Part shown: positions 43,980 to 55,919 of the stretch, one piece after another
Layout: each line of letters opens with the position of its first letter
Position numbering within the stretch: position 1 is the first letter of the stretch
Source: Anniella stebbinsi
Taxonomy: Eukaryota > Chordata > Lepidosauria > Squamata > Anniellidae
Assembly: GCA_029215795.1 (NCBI GenBank)
Contig: JARDYH010000002.1
Span: 43,756,001 to 43,820,000 of the forward strand
Length of the DNA: 64,000 nucleotides
Direction: 5' to 3'
Notes under the pieces: model-generated
The model's database searches: none
What the model saw: only the letters and a program-made list of their open reading frames with translations
Told to the model about the DNA's origin: nothing
Program-made: the position numbers and the translations under genes

Positions 43980-46565
43980 AATTAAAGGACGGCTAGTTGT
44001 TTATTAAGGTCACAGAGTCCATGCTTATATCTCCACAATTTTCTTCTTTAATAATAACGCAATAGGATCAAAATTCTTAACATGATGTGTTATTGAGATA
44101 CAACCAAAAATGCAACAAAACCCTACCACAACATGCTATGAAATTAAAAATGAAAATGATGATTGTTTGGAAGTTTAATGTAATGAGAAGACATCAAAGA
44201 ATTGTAAAGAAAACTGATAGAATATCAATATCTTGTGAAAATGAATATGCTTTACAATATTGGCTAGGATCACTATCTACCAGGAACTTCAGCACAAGCA
44301 AGAATTTCACCCCAGAGAAATGTCACCTATCAAGCCATCTATTGAGCCCCTAGCAGTGTTTTCACACGTACATTTGCTGCAGTAGTGGCTAGATAGAATC
44401 AGAAATGGGGAGCCATTTATACAGTGCTTTGCCAGCATCTCTGCACACTAATTCCAGTGGCAACATCATCTCACATATTGTTTGGTTGAAGACAGGCAGG
44501 GACCTCTGCTGCCCTTGGAAACTAGACTGATGCACTGGGATAACTGCATACATAGCTCTCTAGCATGGAATGATGTGCATCGCATCCTAGATCCATCCAA
44601 ATGAAGCTACAACCAGCAGTGCATTTTCAGATAGGAGATCTGAGGCACAGAGGTCCACGTTACCAGCTTGATGTGCAAGAGAACTGGCTTTATGGTTAAT
44701 TCAGATGTTCAGCTGAAGAGGTTGTTATAAGGTAACAAGCTCATGGCATGAGAATATTGCATCCCCAGAAGAGATACGCTCTGATGGATAAGCAAGTTCT
44801 GTCTCGGACAGCTGATCTGTGATGCATAGCTCACATAATTAAACCATGGTATGTGGCAGTTGCCATTACCACATGATCCAGCACTGTGGGACAGCACTGA
44901 AAAGCCATCCCCCTCACACCAATAATTCCCTCCAATAATCCCAGCCAATCCAAACTCTGTGCCTTTGCTAGTCAGGGGATGCGATGGAGACATGGAGGGT
45001 ATAGAAACCCTACTCCCAATCACTGGTGAATCCAGCAGTGACTGCCCACACCTTCATTCATATCTTTGCAGATGTAAGATCTAGGAACATCCTCATTTGG
45101 AATTGAAACTGCAATATTCTCAGGAAGCTGAACTCTGCATCCAGTAGCACATCCTTTGGTCCCTTGCTGCTTTACCTTCTAAACAACTGCAGCAAACCCT
45201 CAGTCCTGGCTATTATTTCTGATGCTTGGAGCCTGTTCCATATCTGAATCAGTTCCTTCCCACATCCTCCCCTTTCCTTGTCTTTCTTCCCTCGCAATCT
45301 CTCTATGTTTTCCCCCCAAAATGCCGTTTGTGTGACCTACAAGAACTATCCCCTCCAACCTGGGTGCTTGAAGAACCTTTGTAGGGCTGATTGTTAAACA
45401 TAGTTTTAGACATCGTATCATATGACAACCCAGCTCCAGGCTGCACATCACTTGTATCCATATGTCTAAATACAGCACTGTAGTGGGGTTATTCCTCAGA
45501 GCAAGGAGACACTGTGTGTTTCTGCATGCATCCCTAGGTCTCACTATCACCCTCACCCATTAAGCCAAAGAAGGCTTCTCAAAGAAGTCATCTCCCCAGC
45601 TGCTCCATGATGCAACTGTCAAGCAAAAAAATGCAGGAGCAAATGAATGCTATTTCCCTAGTTTCCATATGTGCCTGCTTCCCCTGTTCCAGTTACTTGT
45701 CTTGAATTTGGTCCATGGTCTCTCATCTCAGCATCCTATAGGAATAAAATGGCAAGCTGAATTCATCAACAAAACCATCAACAAAGCCATCAACACGTAC
45801 CAACAGCAGATTTTGTTCCATAAAATCCATGTAGGTTCATTGAAAGTAAAGAGCAGTAGTTAATGTGATTAAACATAAAAGGCAGTGACGATGTCCACAG
45901 CATGCTTAATGGAAAGCAAAACAAGTGGAAATGAAATCCAGGGTGTGTGGACTCGGCTCTTTGAAAAGGAAAATTACAAAAGGTAGTTTGTAACATCAGG
46001 AGGACTGCAGACCACAGAAATTCTTTCAAAAAGTGTCATTAATTTTGACAATGCTTGATAGGCACAAGGGAAACAATCAAAATGCAGTCATCCCCGAGAA
46101 AAAACTTATTGCTAAAGCTGCAGGATCACTTCTTGCAAGTAAGATGACTGTGTGGGTTTGGAAACAATGAACCCACCTGCCCTTTTTCAAATCACAAGTG
46201 AACTCTGTCATGCCACTTTCATCTTCCTTGCAAAAATGATGCTGCTGTTTTTTATATATCCCTAACCATATTTAAGCCAGCGTGAACAACTCAGAAAAAA
46301 ACTTGAAAGGTAAATTCGACAGAAAAATAGAGTAATAAGTGGAACAGATTTAAAAGGACCCCAAAAGATAAAAAATTAAATCAGATCTGGACCATTTTAA
46401 GGGCAGGCTTAGACCTCCTTACAAAAGACAGTTAGCGGCCTACCAGAAAGTGAGCACTTGTTCATGAAAAACCCATTCAACTTCCTACAGGTTTTGCACA
46501 GTTTCTTCTATGGAATTTTTTTTTTAGGAATATCAAAGAGTTGTGCTGTTAAGTGAAGATCCTCG
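43980..46565 (-). other. EDIL3: Probable EDIL3 3' UTR
   Basis: It follows the EDIL3 stop codon on the minus strand and is poor in recognisable mobile elements compared with both neighbours, as expected for a long, constrained 3' UTR. The best poly(A) signal I find on this strand is AATAAA at 44000-44005, with a GTG-containing stretch below it. Signals closer to the stop would give shorter messages. The end point is an inference. Transcript reads would settle it. Confidence 0.4.
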
Positions 46566-46715
46566 TCAGTCCTCTTCTGTACAGCCCAAGAGCTCTGACC
46601 GTAAAGTGATCCTGCCATACCATGACCAAGGGAGGATCCTTATGTGCCGTGCATAGATTGCAGGGTCAATGACATTCTTTCTGTGGGTGTCATTGTCAAA
46701 GTTCCCCTGGAAAAC
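46566..46715 (-). CDS. EDIL3: EDIL3 terminal coding exon (end of second discoidin domain)
   Basis: This exon encodes 49 residues plus TGA, starting [14 protein letters not shown], passing [18 protein letters not shown] and ending LLGCTEED. That is the C-terminus of EDIL3/Del-1, a secreted matrix glycoprotein with three EGF-like and two discoidin (F5/8 type C) domains that binds integrins and phosphatidylserine. The exon is preceded by CCTTCCAG (acceptor, AG at 46717-46716) and joins in phase 0 to the exon at 62636-62791. The cysteine in GCTEED is the one that closes the discoidin domain in this family. The last residue is Asp where I recall Glu in mammals. Only the two 3' exons are in the window; the rest of the gene lies beyond its right edge. 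Confidence 0.93.
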   Translation of the reverse strand, partial: VFQGNFDNDTHRKNVIDPAIYARHIRILPWSWYGRITLRSELLGCTEED

Positions 46716-46941
46716 CTGGAAGGTGACCAAAAAGGACCAGTTATAGCTGAATGGTAAAAAGAACTTGGTACATGACGAGATGCAGACAAGAGAGCACATA
46801 GAAAACCATCAGCAATAATAGATATGTATTATTTATTTATGTTTAACATTTATACATTTCCCCCCTAAAAAGACAACAAAGCAATGCACAGCAATTAAAA
46901 ATAACAAAACCTGAAAACACAAGAGACATTATTCAACAGTG

Positions 46942-47152
46942 ACCCTATTCAGAAGACACACTAAGCCACGGTGGTTAAGCATTTTGAGCTAAACATGGCT
47001 TAGTGTGTTGTGTGTATCAGGACTTAGTATGTCCTGTGAACCATTCCTAACAATGGTGGCTACATAACCATGGTTGAAACATTCTCACTAACCATTTGCT
47101 GCAAAAGGGTTAGCTGCCTAACCATGGCTTAGCATGTCGTCTGAACAGGCCC
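46942..47152. mobile_element. MITE with TGTTCAGACAACA-type ends, copy 2
   Basis: CCCTATTCAGAAGACACACT at the left is mirrored by AGCATGTCGTCTGAACAGG at the right. The middle GGTGGCTACATAACCATGGTT is shared with 29362-29567. Confidence 0.75.
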
Positions 47153-47154
47153 AA

Positions 47155-48525
47155 TATCATTTCGCTAACACAGATTACATTGTGCAAGTGTAAGGCGCCT
47201 CAAGCACAACACTAATACTGTGACCTTGCACAATGGGTTTTCTGGGGAATTTTGTTGCACAAGCTAATGCTATTGGCACAGTGCTAATGTCCCTTACTAG
47301 AGAGCTCAATGTAATTTGCATTAGCAGAATTTATTTATTTATTTATAATATAGTTGGATATGCCAAAGGCCATTGAATTAGATAGACAGACAGATAAATA
47401 GGTAGATTGATGGTAGATTGGCATGTGTTGTCACCAGAAAAATACGTTGCCCAAAACAGTAAAGGGTTCCTTTTTTTTTTTTAACAGATGAATATTTATT
47501 TTTAATGAAAAGTCTTAGGTGCTCACAATAGCTCATTAATGACTGCAACTTGTAAATCTACTGTCTAGGTAGCGAATTCACTGAACACAGGGAGACTTTC
47601 TAGATTATTGCAATTGGTTTGAAAGTCTGACATTAGGTAAGTTTGTGGTGAAATATAAACCAAACATTTCCGCCCCCCCCCCCACATCCCTAGCTGCAGC
47701 ACAGCTCATCTCTCTTGCAGTGAAACCCAGCCGTTCTTCCATTCCTCACATAGTGCACTGCTAGCCTTTAAAGTAAAGCCCCTTTACATCCTGAGATCTG
47801 TTCAGGAATGGTCTTTTCTTCCAAGTAAGTGATGAACACCTCTTTGAATACATGATTGTAACTTCCAGTTTCCAACTAAGGATATGTACATATGGGAGTA
47901 AGTCTTTTGCCCACTTCTCCGTAGCTGAAAGAGGAACTGTGTGTGCAAACTCATCCTGCCTATTCAGTTGCCACTGCTCAAAGGGCTCAATCTAGTACCT
48001 GTGGTTATGGGTGGACAGCCCCTCTCAGATGATTAGTGACAGAAATGAGGGGAAAGGAAGGGGACTGAATTCTCTTTGCTCTTCTTGCACAAGTGATTGA
48101 TGTCATTGCAAATACTCTGAGTGGGGCTTCTGAGTGGGCAAGCCTGGCCCCAGTACTTAATGGGAGCTTTGAGTGGTGGGAATCTTGTATACAACAGGGT
48201 ATAGTTTCATGCACATATAGGAGGGTGGCTGCAGAGTCATATTTTCTGAACTTGCATTTACAAAATGGTTGAAAGTCACTGAGCAAGACTCCCTGCCTCT
48301 GTCCTATGCTTGCAATATTTAGAGTGCCTGGACATTTCATTTTTAATTCCTATTTACTTGATTTCAAGCCAATGTTATAGGAAATCAGCATCTGGAGGGC
48401 TTTGCAATTAAAGTACCCATATGATAAAATTTTCAATTGGTGATGCCTACTGGATACTGCAAATGGAAGTGGAAGTAAGCTCTGGGCCCTAAAATTGGTC
48501 CATTTCAGTCTCAGGGTGCCTCTAT
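47155..48525. other. Intronic, no element resolved
   Basis: It contains a TTTA run near 47330, a GATA-like run near 47381-47400, a T-run near 47470 and a C-run near 47672-47684. No coding block. Confidence 0.4.
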
Positions 48526-48566
48526 AAGAGCGATTTAAAGCTCTTCCAAGGCACATTAAAATTTTG

Positions 48567-48857
48567 ACCTCTACAAGAGTGGAGTGCAAATCGGGGGTTG
48601 AGGCGCTTTTTCTGTCCGATTATGCACATTATCAAATGCGTGTAAAATAGCGAGTTTTAATTTACCGCGGGAGTTGAAGTGCCTTATGACCATGTAAACA
48701 AGCGATTCTCCGCATTTAAACACTTTAAAGCGCATTTCATACAACTGGTAATTCGCTTCACCGCCTCCCGTGTATAGGGATTAGGCGTAGAAGCGATTGT
48801 GAGAAGATGTGCATAATCGGACAACCGGGCATCAAACCGAATTCTTGTAGAGGGGAT
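48567..48857. mobile_element. CpG-bearing foldback MITE with exact inner inverted repeat
   Basis: The outer ends CCTCTACAAGAGTGG and CCGAATTCTTGTAGAGG are inverted. Inside, TGTCCGATTATGCACAT (about 48614-48630) and ATGTGCATAATCGGACA (about 48808-48824) are a perfect 17-bp inverted pair. It is richer in CpG than its surroundings, suggesting relatively recent arrival. I do not recognise the family. Confidence 0.65.
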
Positions 48858-48868
48858 CAAAGTCAAGA

Positions 48869-49086
48869 GGAAGTCAGTACAGTGTAGTGATTAGCCAGAC
48901 CCCAGGTTCAAATCTCTTCTCAGCTATAAAGCTTACTAGATGAGCCTGGGCCAGTCACTCATCCTCAGCCTAACAAAGTCAACAGGTTTATTGTGAGCAT
49001 AAATGGGGTGAGTAGGGGGAGAACACCATGTATGATGGCCTGAACTCCTTTGAGGAAGTATAGGAGAAAAATGTAATAAATAATAA
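48869..49086 (+). mobile_element. Sauria/ACA-type SINE (older copy)
   Basis: AGTACAGTGTAGTGATTAG and the B box GGTTCAAATCT (48905-48915) are followed by GGGCCAGTCACTCATCCTC, TATGATGGCCTGAACTCC and TAATAAATAATAA. It is antisense to EDIL3 in its last intron. Confidence 0.8.
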
Positions 49087-49514
49087 GTGTTCTAAGATGC
49101 ACGTGTATATTAGGATTCTATTTTTTTTCTTTGTCATTTAAAGTTAAGGAAAAAGTGATTCCTAAATTTTAAAAAAACAAAACAAAACCCAAAGCTGTAT
49201 TATAAAAATAATATTTTCTTGATAATACTCAATTTATGAGAAAGTTCTAGAGAACTCAGTCTGTTTAATCCCCTGGTATAAATATTTCTTTTTGAAATGC
49301 ACAGTTTATTTTTAAACAATAGCTGTGGGATGCAATTAAGTTGTCTTCTTAGCAATATTTACCAAGACTTCCAACAGAGCAAAGCTCTTTTTCCCCCAGA
49401 CGACAAATGTGAAAATCCTGAAAATATAACATGATTAATATCCTCAAGGAAAATTTATCCTTGGCAACTGGGTAGTGCAAGACTGGGTAGCGCTTATCCC
49501 ATCCCTAAGGATCA

Positions 49515-49715
49515 ATGGTAGACTAGAGTACACTGACCATATTCCCTGGAAAAACCCGGTTTGACTTGGTTTTGGGCTTCACAATAGGAGCTCTGGGCGG
49601 AGAGCAAATCTCCAGAGAAATGCCATGGATGGCATGTCTTCCTTGCGCTGTGTCCCACGCTGTCTCCTGAACTGGCTCAGGAGACAGCACAGGATGCAGC
49701 GCAAAGAAGATGCAT
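49515..49715. mobile_element. Foldback element fragment with ~33-bp arms
   Basis: CTTGCGCTGTGTCCCACGCT (from 49642) pairs with the reverse of AGACAGCACAGGATGCAGCG (from 49681) around GAACTGGCTC. The left flank ACTGACCATATTCCCTGG resembles hAT-type ends. The minisatellite begins shortly after, so the right end is not clear. Confidence 0.5.
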
Positions 49716-49829
49716 CGCTCCTGGAAGTCAGCTTTGCTTCTTATCCTGGATGTCTCAAGTTTCGCAAGTTGGGTCGGTGGGTGGCTGGAGGGCAGGCACA
49801 ATGGCAGGTGGAGGCCTAGCAGGTGTTGC

Positions 49830-50145
49830 AGTGAACGGGAGGCCTGGCCTAGCCCAGCCTGGCCCTGGAGCCATGGTGGCGGTCTGCCCTGGCCCTGGAG
49901 CCATGGCGGCGGCCCAGCCTGGCCCTAGAGCCATGACAACAGCGGACTGGCCTGGGCTTGGAGCTGCTGTGGCCTGGGCTTGGAGCTGCTGTGGCCCGGT
50001 CTGGCTCTGGAGCTGTGGAGGCCCTGGAGCCACAGCCCAGCCTGGTCCTGGAACCACAGCAATGGCAGCCTGTCCTGTCCTATCTGGAGCTGTGGCTTGG
50101 CCTGGCCCTGGAGTTGCAACCTGGCCCTGGAGCCGTAGCAGCACT
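49830..50145 (+). repeat. Degenerate minisatellite, core CTGGCCCTGGAGCC
   Basis: About eleven units of 19-38 bp share CTGGCCCTGGAGCCATGG or CTTGGAGCTGCTGTGGCC. Long frames through it in several phases (Gly/Pro/Ala-rich) are explained by the repeat and are not taken as protein. Confidence 0.8.
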
Positions 50146-50970
50146 GACAGTCTTTGGGCTTTTCACTTAAATTTTCAGAGCTGTGAGCTGTGCCCGCATA
50201 AAGATGGAGCACTGAAGAAGACTGATAATGGAGATGAGATTCCCCTCCGAGTGGCATGGCTAGCCTGGAATTTATACAGCAGCCCAGTGAGGAGGGTATA
50301 TCCCATCTGCTTGTGGGACTCTTTTTAGGCTTAGTTATTGTTGTTAATAACTGTGTATTTATAAACTGCCTAAAATTTTCAAGACACTGAACAAAGATTT
50401 TAAAAACAACAACAGACAAGCATCACATAAGGACGCAAGCCTGTGTCTGAAATGGAAACTGAGGGTGAGTGGTGATAACAATAAGTGGCAGCAGCAATCC
50501 CATGTACACATAGTTGGAACCCTTGGAGTAAATCTCCTTGAACTCTGTGGGACTTAATTCTGAGTAAATATGCATGGCCTCAGCTGCACAACATCACTCT
50601 AGGGTCTTTGAAGGGAAGGTGGAACATTGAAGGGAGGGTGGAACTTGCCACAGTATCTCACTGGCAAGTCTCCCGTTAAAGTATTTCCACTGGAGTGCTA
50701 CTGATGAAAATTCTGACCAGCAAAATAGCTCAGCCTGTGCCAATATGAGTGAGATTTCCTAAAACCTTTGCTGGGTCATCAAACTTGGGATCAAGAATTT
50801 TGAGCCATGAAGGAAATTCTTTCCCAACATTGATAGTTGTTTTTAGCCAACCTCTGTGGTATGTAGTTTGGCTCACTTGCTTGAGTTATTTGTGCGTACT
50901 TGCTCCATAGTGCAAAGGAAGAAGTGGGTCTCTAGCTAGTGCTAGAACATAGTGATAGAAAAACAGGCTT

Positions 50971-51323
50971 TGTAGTAGAATGGGCTTTGTAGTAGCATAA
51001 TAACTGAACCAATGCAACGCCATTTTAGACTAACTTTGCACTCTGTATGTCTGGCAAACTGCCTCCCTTTGCTCTTTTGTCTCCTTGAAGTTGCAGCTTC
51101 TGCCTTATCAGCTACATGAGCTGCAGAGAGAGAAGGGGAGTTGAATTCCATGAGAATTAGCTCATAGTTTGAGAAAGGAGTATAAAAGGCATCAAGTAGC
51201 CATTTTCTCTTTGTTAGCCTTGCTTCGTGGTGTTAGCCTACTGGGCTAACCTGTTGTGCAACATTTTGTAATAAATCTGTTTTCCCACTGATTTGCCTGC
51301 TTCGATTCTGATTCTGGATATTG
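50971..51323 (+). mobile_element. LTR-like element (probable solo LTR)
   Basis: GAGTATAAAAGGCATCAAG near 51178 is a TATA box, with GTAATAAATCTG near 51269 as poly(A) signal about 90 bp later and TTGCCTGCTTCGATTC after it, the U3-R-U5 order of a retroviral-type LTR. A TGTAGTAG start (repeated at 50988) and ...TTGACA end are proposed. No target duplication was found, so the borders are uncertain. Confidence 0.5.
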
Positions 51324-51385
51324 ACAAGCCCACCAGAATAAAGATCCACAAAGTGATTTATGCAACAATAGTAATTCATTTTTTA

Positions 51386-51409
51386 AATAATAATAATAAT
51401 AATAATAAT
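51386..51409 (+). repeat. (AAT)n microsatellite
   Basis: About eight AAT units. Confidence 0.9.
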
Positions 51410-53090
51410 GCATTTTAACCCATAGACCTTCCTCTCAAATTTGCTTTGATATAATTGGCATGATGTATATTTTGTAACAATTACTGATAATTGTTCATCC
51501 TTCTTAAAAAAGATATTAACAGGGTCGCCGTTGTCGTTATCGTCGTCATCATCTCTTTTCTTGCTCGTGGTGGTTTTTCTAGATGAACATGCTGGGCTTT
51601 GTCAAGTCAAGCTGTCTTTTACTGATTCAGAAATTTCCTGACTGTTGCACATGTTTTAAGTATGACTGCTTTCTGGATGTGTGGATGAGTGGATGTATTT
51701 TAGTAGGCCTAGTTTCCGAAGGTTTTCTGTTAAAATAAAAATAAAAATTGACGTGATGCTGGTGACCGTTGTGACTAACGGAATAATTGTAACTTTTTCT
51801 GTGACCATAGTTCTTTAATTTCCATAGCCAGTGGTGTATATTTTCTCTCTTTTCCTTTTCTGAAACATTTTTTGTCACTAGGTATTGCAAGTCAATGAGA
51901 GAGGTGTGCTTTTCTTTTTTGTTTATGACAGCTGTGTCTGGCTGATTGCAAAGTACTGTCTTGTCCCAGAATTGTTCTGTCCCAACAAGATAATATGAGT
52001 GCATAGTGTGGCTTGGCTTGGTTTGAGTGTGTCTCTGGATCTCCTAGGCTCTGAAAGCATCTTTCTGGAGAGCACCTACTGGCTGCATGATCTACGAGGC
52101 CAAGTTCTGTGACTGCATAGCTGTCCTTGACAGGAGGGGCTTGCATTTGCTAGAGTAAGGTGAAGAGATATGAAGAGGCTGCAATCCTATATTCATTTAT
52201 CTGGGAGTAAGCTTTATTGAAATCAACGGGAATAATTCTGAGGTTTCTTTGGGCAGTTTTCTTTGGGTCCCTAATTTCTGTTCTCTGCACATTGAGGCAG
52301 TGTAAATTCAGGACATATTTGGATAAAAAGAGGAGAAAATCTTTGTCTAGCATTGTGATAATAGGCATCCATTCTGGCCTTTCTTTGTACTGCTACTGAC
52401 CATGGTCTTGTTTACATGGCTAATGAACTAGAGGTATAGCGACAATTTTTTAGATTAGTTTCTCACTGATAAACCAGAAGTTGAAACAAGCTAAGAGGTG
52501 CTAGTGAGAAGTGACTGCGACAAACCTTTAGTCCATTTTGTTTCATAGCTAATGTTTGCAGGGTAATAGTATTTTATACTCTTTCTGAATGATAGGTTGC
52601 CAGTTTGTTGTACTAGATTTTTTTTGGCACATCAACTGCTTCATTTGTTCAGTGGTAGCAGTATGCTGAATCTGTGAGTATGGATACGACAAAGGTGATG
52701 GGGAACGACTGTTAAATGTTAGGAAAGGAGAGACTGTGGTCATCCAGTCAAGGGCTTGTAGTCAGAAAAGATATTTGGGGGAAGGGGAGGCTGTGAGCCT
52801 ATCTACACTACTGCTTTAAAATGGTTTATAACATTGTAGATAGGCTATGTATCACATATAGTAAAGCAAAAGCTTCAAAAGTACAGCAAAAGCTACAAAA
52901 GTAGGAGTGAGTGAAGTTAATTTCAGATACATTGAATTTCTCACTTGTTCTTTATTTCAGTGATTTTAACATTAAGATGTTATGTAGAACAGGTTTATCT
53001 TAATTGTGTGCTGTAAAATTAGCCATGTGACCAAGGCTATGTTTGGGTGGGCACACCACTTTGGGGCTGGACAACCCCCCTGGGGGTCAG
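51410..53090. other. Intronic, no gene seen
   Basis: It holds a short foldback repeat at about 52175-52250 (GGCTGCAATCCTATATTC) and a TATCTACACTACTGC / GTAGATAGGC inverted pair at about 52800-52850. Confidence 0.45.
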
Positions 53091-53094
53091 ACAT

Positions 53095-53170
53095 GTTGGT
53101 GGGCATGTGCCCTTGGGGGCCGGCCATGTTGTCCTCCTTTTCAGTTTGCAAAATATGGTCACTCTCCGCT
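53095..53170 (-). mobile_element. hAT-like MITE end fragment
   Basis: Read on the minus strand it begins AGTGACCATATTTTGCAAAC, then AAAAGGAGGACAAC, similar to the TAGGGTGACCATAT-type ends at 63.6-63.9 kb. Only one end is present. Confidence 0.5.
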
Positions 53171-53192
53171 AGAGTTAGGGTTGAGTCCACAG

Positions 53193-53309
53193 CAGGGGTG
53201 GGCAACATGACACCCTCCAGATGTTTTGGCTTACAACTCCAATCGGCCAGCATAGTCAATGGGAGTTGTAGGTCAAAACATCTGGAGTGCCACAAGTTGT
53301 CCACCCCTG
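53193..53309. mobile_element. Short palindromic hAT-like MITE with CAGGGGTGGGCAAC end
   Basis: CAGGGGTGGGCAACATG is mirrored by AAGTTGTCCACCCCTG, with CTCCAGATGTTTTGGCTTAC and its complement in the arms. This is the clearest end sequence of the family also found at 11216, 35908, 36081 and 60172. Confidence 0.85.
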
Positions 53310-54097
53310 GCAATACTGGGCTAGATTTACCATCAGCATGCTTTGGTGCAAAATAATTTATAGAATTATCCATAATATAATGGTACTGAAGCATTTTTTT
53401 TTTAAAAAATATGCCTCACTTTTTCTCTGAATGTCTCAAAGCAGGTTACATAGAGTTATGAGGTAGTCTCCCATCCAGGAAGTTTACAGGTACATATACA
53501 GGACTGCATATGCCCAGAAACACAGCACTTTGTCCAACTATAAGAACTATATTTATGCAGTTATTAAAAAAAGATTTCCTTTTCATTAGGAAAATAAATT
53601 ATTTTAAATATGTAAATTATAAATTTATAAATAATTGTTATAAATATTATACATATTTATAAATTATTATAAATATGTCAATTATTTCACTTTTATTAGT
53701 TTAACCTGGACATACATGCTATTAGGGAAGTCGGAGAAATCTACAATAGAGGCAAATGAGTTCAGTTTTTATGAATCTGACCTGTGGATTCCGCTGCGGA
53801 CTGGGCAGATTCTGCTGACTTGTGGAACAGGCTTTTAACCTTTCAACATTTTGCGCAAATTTGTCATAGAAAAATATGCTCCCCGCCAAAAAAAAATCCC
53901 TGGCCAAAAATGTACATTTCCCCCATAGGGTAAAGTGTGAAAATGCACATTTTGGGGAAATTCATGCATTTTCACCTGTGGAAATTTGGGCAAATGCAAA
54001 TTTGCACACATTTGAAGGCAAAAAATAAAATAAAAATAAAATCTGATTCTGGCAATGGGTGGATATAACAGAATGGCCATCTGCAGCACATTGCCAC

Positions 54098-54898
54098 TGT
54101 GATGTTCAGCTGCTTTAGAGGTCATTGTATATAAAAAGTAATAAGTAATTGTTTATAAAATGCCAAAAGTTCCAAGAAAAAAGTTAAATAGACTCACAGT
54201 TATGTTGCAGCCGAGTAAGTATAAAGGGGGAGATCATGTGTGAGTGCTGATTAGATGGAATGGGGGACTGCCTGGATTGGCTGGCTGTGTGAGAGTGGGA
54301 GGAGTTGGAGAATAGTGTCTATATATAGATATATGTTTGGCTGACAAGAGCTGGAGGGAAGTTGTTGTTGACTAGATTAGAAGCTAAGAAGGGCCAACGT
54401 GTTTTATTATTTTGGTGGAACTAGATTGTGGGACAGAGTGTAGTGTAGTTTAGAGTGGGTAGAGTAAGCAGGAGAAACATAGAACTTGGAAGTTTATATT
54501 TGAAAAGTTTTAAGAGAAATTACTGACTGAAACCATTAAGCATTGTGCCTGTAACCAATACGCTGTTGAACTACCTGAGCAATCATCTTGTTAATAAATT
54601 ACATTTAATTATATCAACTAGCGTGGTCATTGAAGCGTACCTGAGGAAGGTACTGGTGGCAGCTGATAGAACGAAGGGGGATTTGGGGGCTAGGGTGCTG
54701 GGCTGTGGAGCTGTGGGGCCTAAAAGAGTAAAGGCAGGACAGGAGCAGCAGCAGTAAGCTTAAACCCTCAAACACGTCACAAGCACGGGGGGGGGGTGGG
54801 TGGGGTGGAGGGGTTTGAAGTAAGCCCTGAGTGAGAGTGGCATAGACAGCCCTGTTGTGTAACCCAGTGAGTGTCACAGGTGCAGGCAGGGCGTCACA
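54098..54898 (+). mobile_element. Solo LTR, copy 2, with exact 5-bp duplication
   Basis: TGTGATGTTCAGCTGC ... GGGCGTCACA, 801 bp, flanked by exact GCCAC repeats at 54093-54097 and 54899-54903. There is a TATA-like TATATATAGATATATG near 54322 and TTAATAAATTAC near 54591. It is antisense to EDIL3 in its last intron. It shares blocks with 11939-12762, but each has private insertions, so they are separate old insertions of one family. Confidence 0.9.
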
Positions 54899-55137
54899 GC
54901 CACCATTCCAGATTTATATTTTTTGCATGCACAGGGAATTCATTCATATGCACATTTTGTATATATAGCATGATCTTATTGGGTGTTCCTCATGCAGCAT
55001 ATCCATTCTCATGCATGCTATATCTGGAGCAAACATGGGAAAGGATTTTATAGTCATGGCATATATTTCTAATTTGACATGGGAGTTTCCTTCATTTGAC
55101 TCACAGTGATTTTTCCACTTTCAAATCACAACACTAG

Positions 55138-55917
55138 GCTGAAAACAACAGAATGAAATTTAATAGGGATAAATGCCAAGTTCTACACATAGGAAAAAGA
55201 AACTAAATACACAGTTACAAGTTAGGGGATACTTGGCTAATCAATATGACAAGCGCGAAGGATCTTGGAATTGTTGTAGATCACAAGCTGGATATGATCC
55301 AACAGTGTGATGTGGCTGCAAAAAAAGCAAATGCTATTTTGGGATGCATTAATAGCAGTATAGCTTCCAAATCGCGTGAGGTACTGGTTCCCCTCTATTC
55401 GGCATTGGTTAGGCCCCATCTTGAGTATTGCGTCCAGTTCTGGGCACCACACTTCAAGAAGGATGCAGACAAGCTGGAGCGTGTTCAGAGGAGGACAACG
55501 AGGATGATTAGGGGTCTGGAAACAAAGCCCTATGAGGAGAGATTGAAAGAACTAGGCATGTTTAGCCTGGAGAAGAGAAGATTGAGGGGAGACATGATAG
55601 CGCTCTTCAAATACTTGAAAGGTTGTCACACAGAGGAGGGCCAGGATCTCTTCTCGATCAACTCAGAATGGGCTCAAGTTACAGGAAGCCAGATTCCGGC
55701 TGGACATCAGGAAAAACTTCCTGACTGTTAGAGCAATACGACAATGGAACCAATTACCTAGGGAGGTGGTGGGCTCTCCCACATTAGAGGCATTCAAGAG
55801 GCAGCTGGACAACTATCTGTCAGGGATGCTTTAAGGTAGATTCCTGCACAGATCAGGGGGTTGGACTCGATGGCCTTATAGGTCCCTTCCAACTCTACTA
55901 TTCTATGATTCTATGAC
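55138..55917 (+). mobile_element. CR1 LINE 3' part, 5'-truncated
   Basis: It begins in ORF2 at AENNRMKFNRDKCQVLH and runs to the CR1 3' end and TTCTATGATTCTATGA. It is close to the copy at 4030-4843, with small deletions, such as one after INSEWAQ near 55665, that break the frame. It lies antisense in the EDIL3 last intron. Confidence 0.92.
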
Positions 55918-55919
55918 TG

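Noticed and set aside
44709..45556. Minus-strand ORFs below EDIL3 considered as additional exons
   Set aside because: They lie after the EDIL3 stop codon on the same strand. Sequences show no domain and fit chance frames in a long 3' UTR.
49750..50328. 192-residue Gly/Pro/Ala-rich ORF
   Set aside because: It is the translation of a degenerate minisatellite and is open in more than one frame for that reason. No start context or conserved domain.
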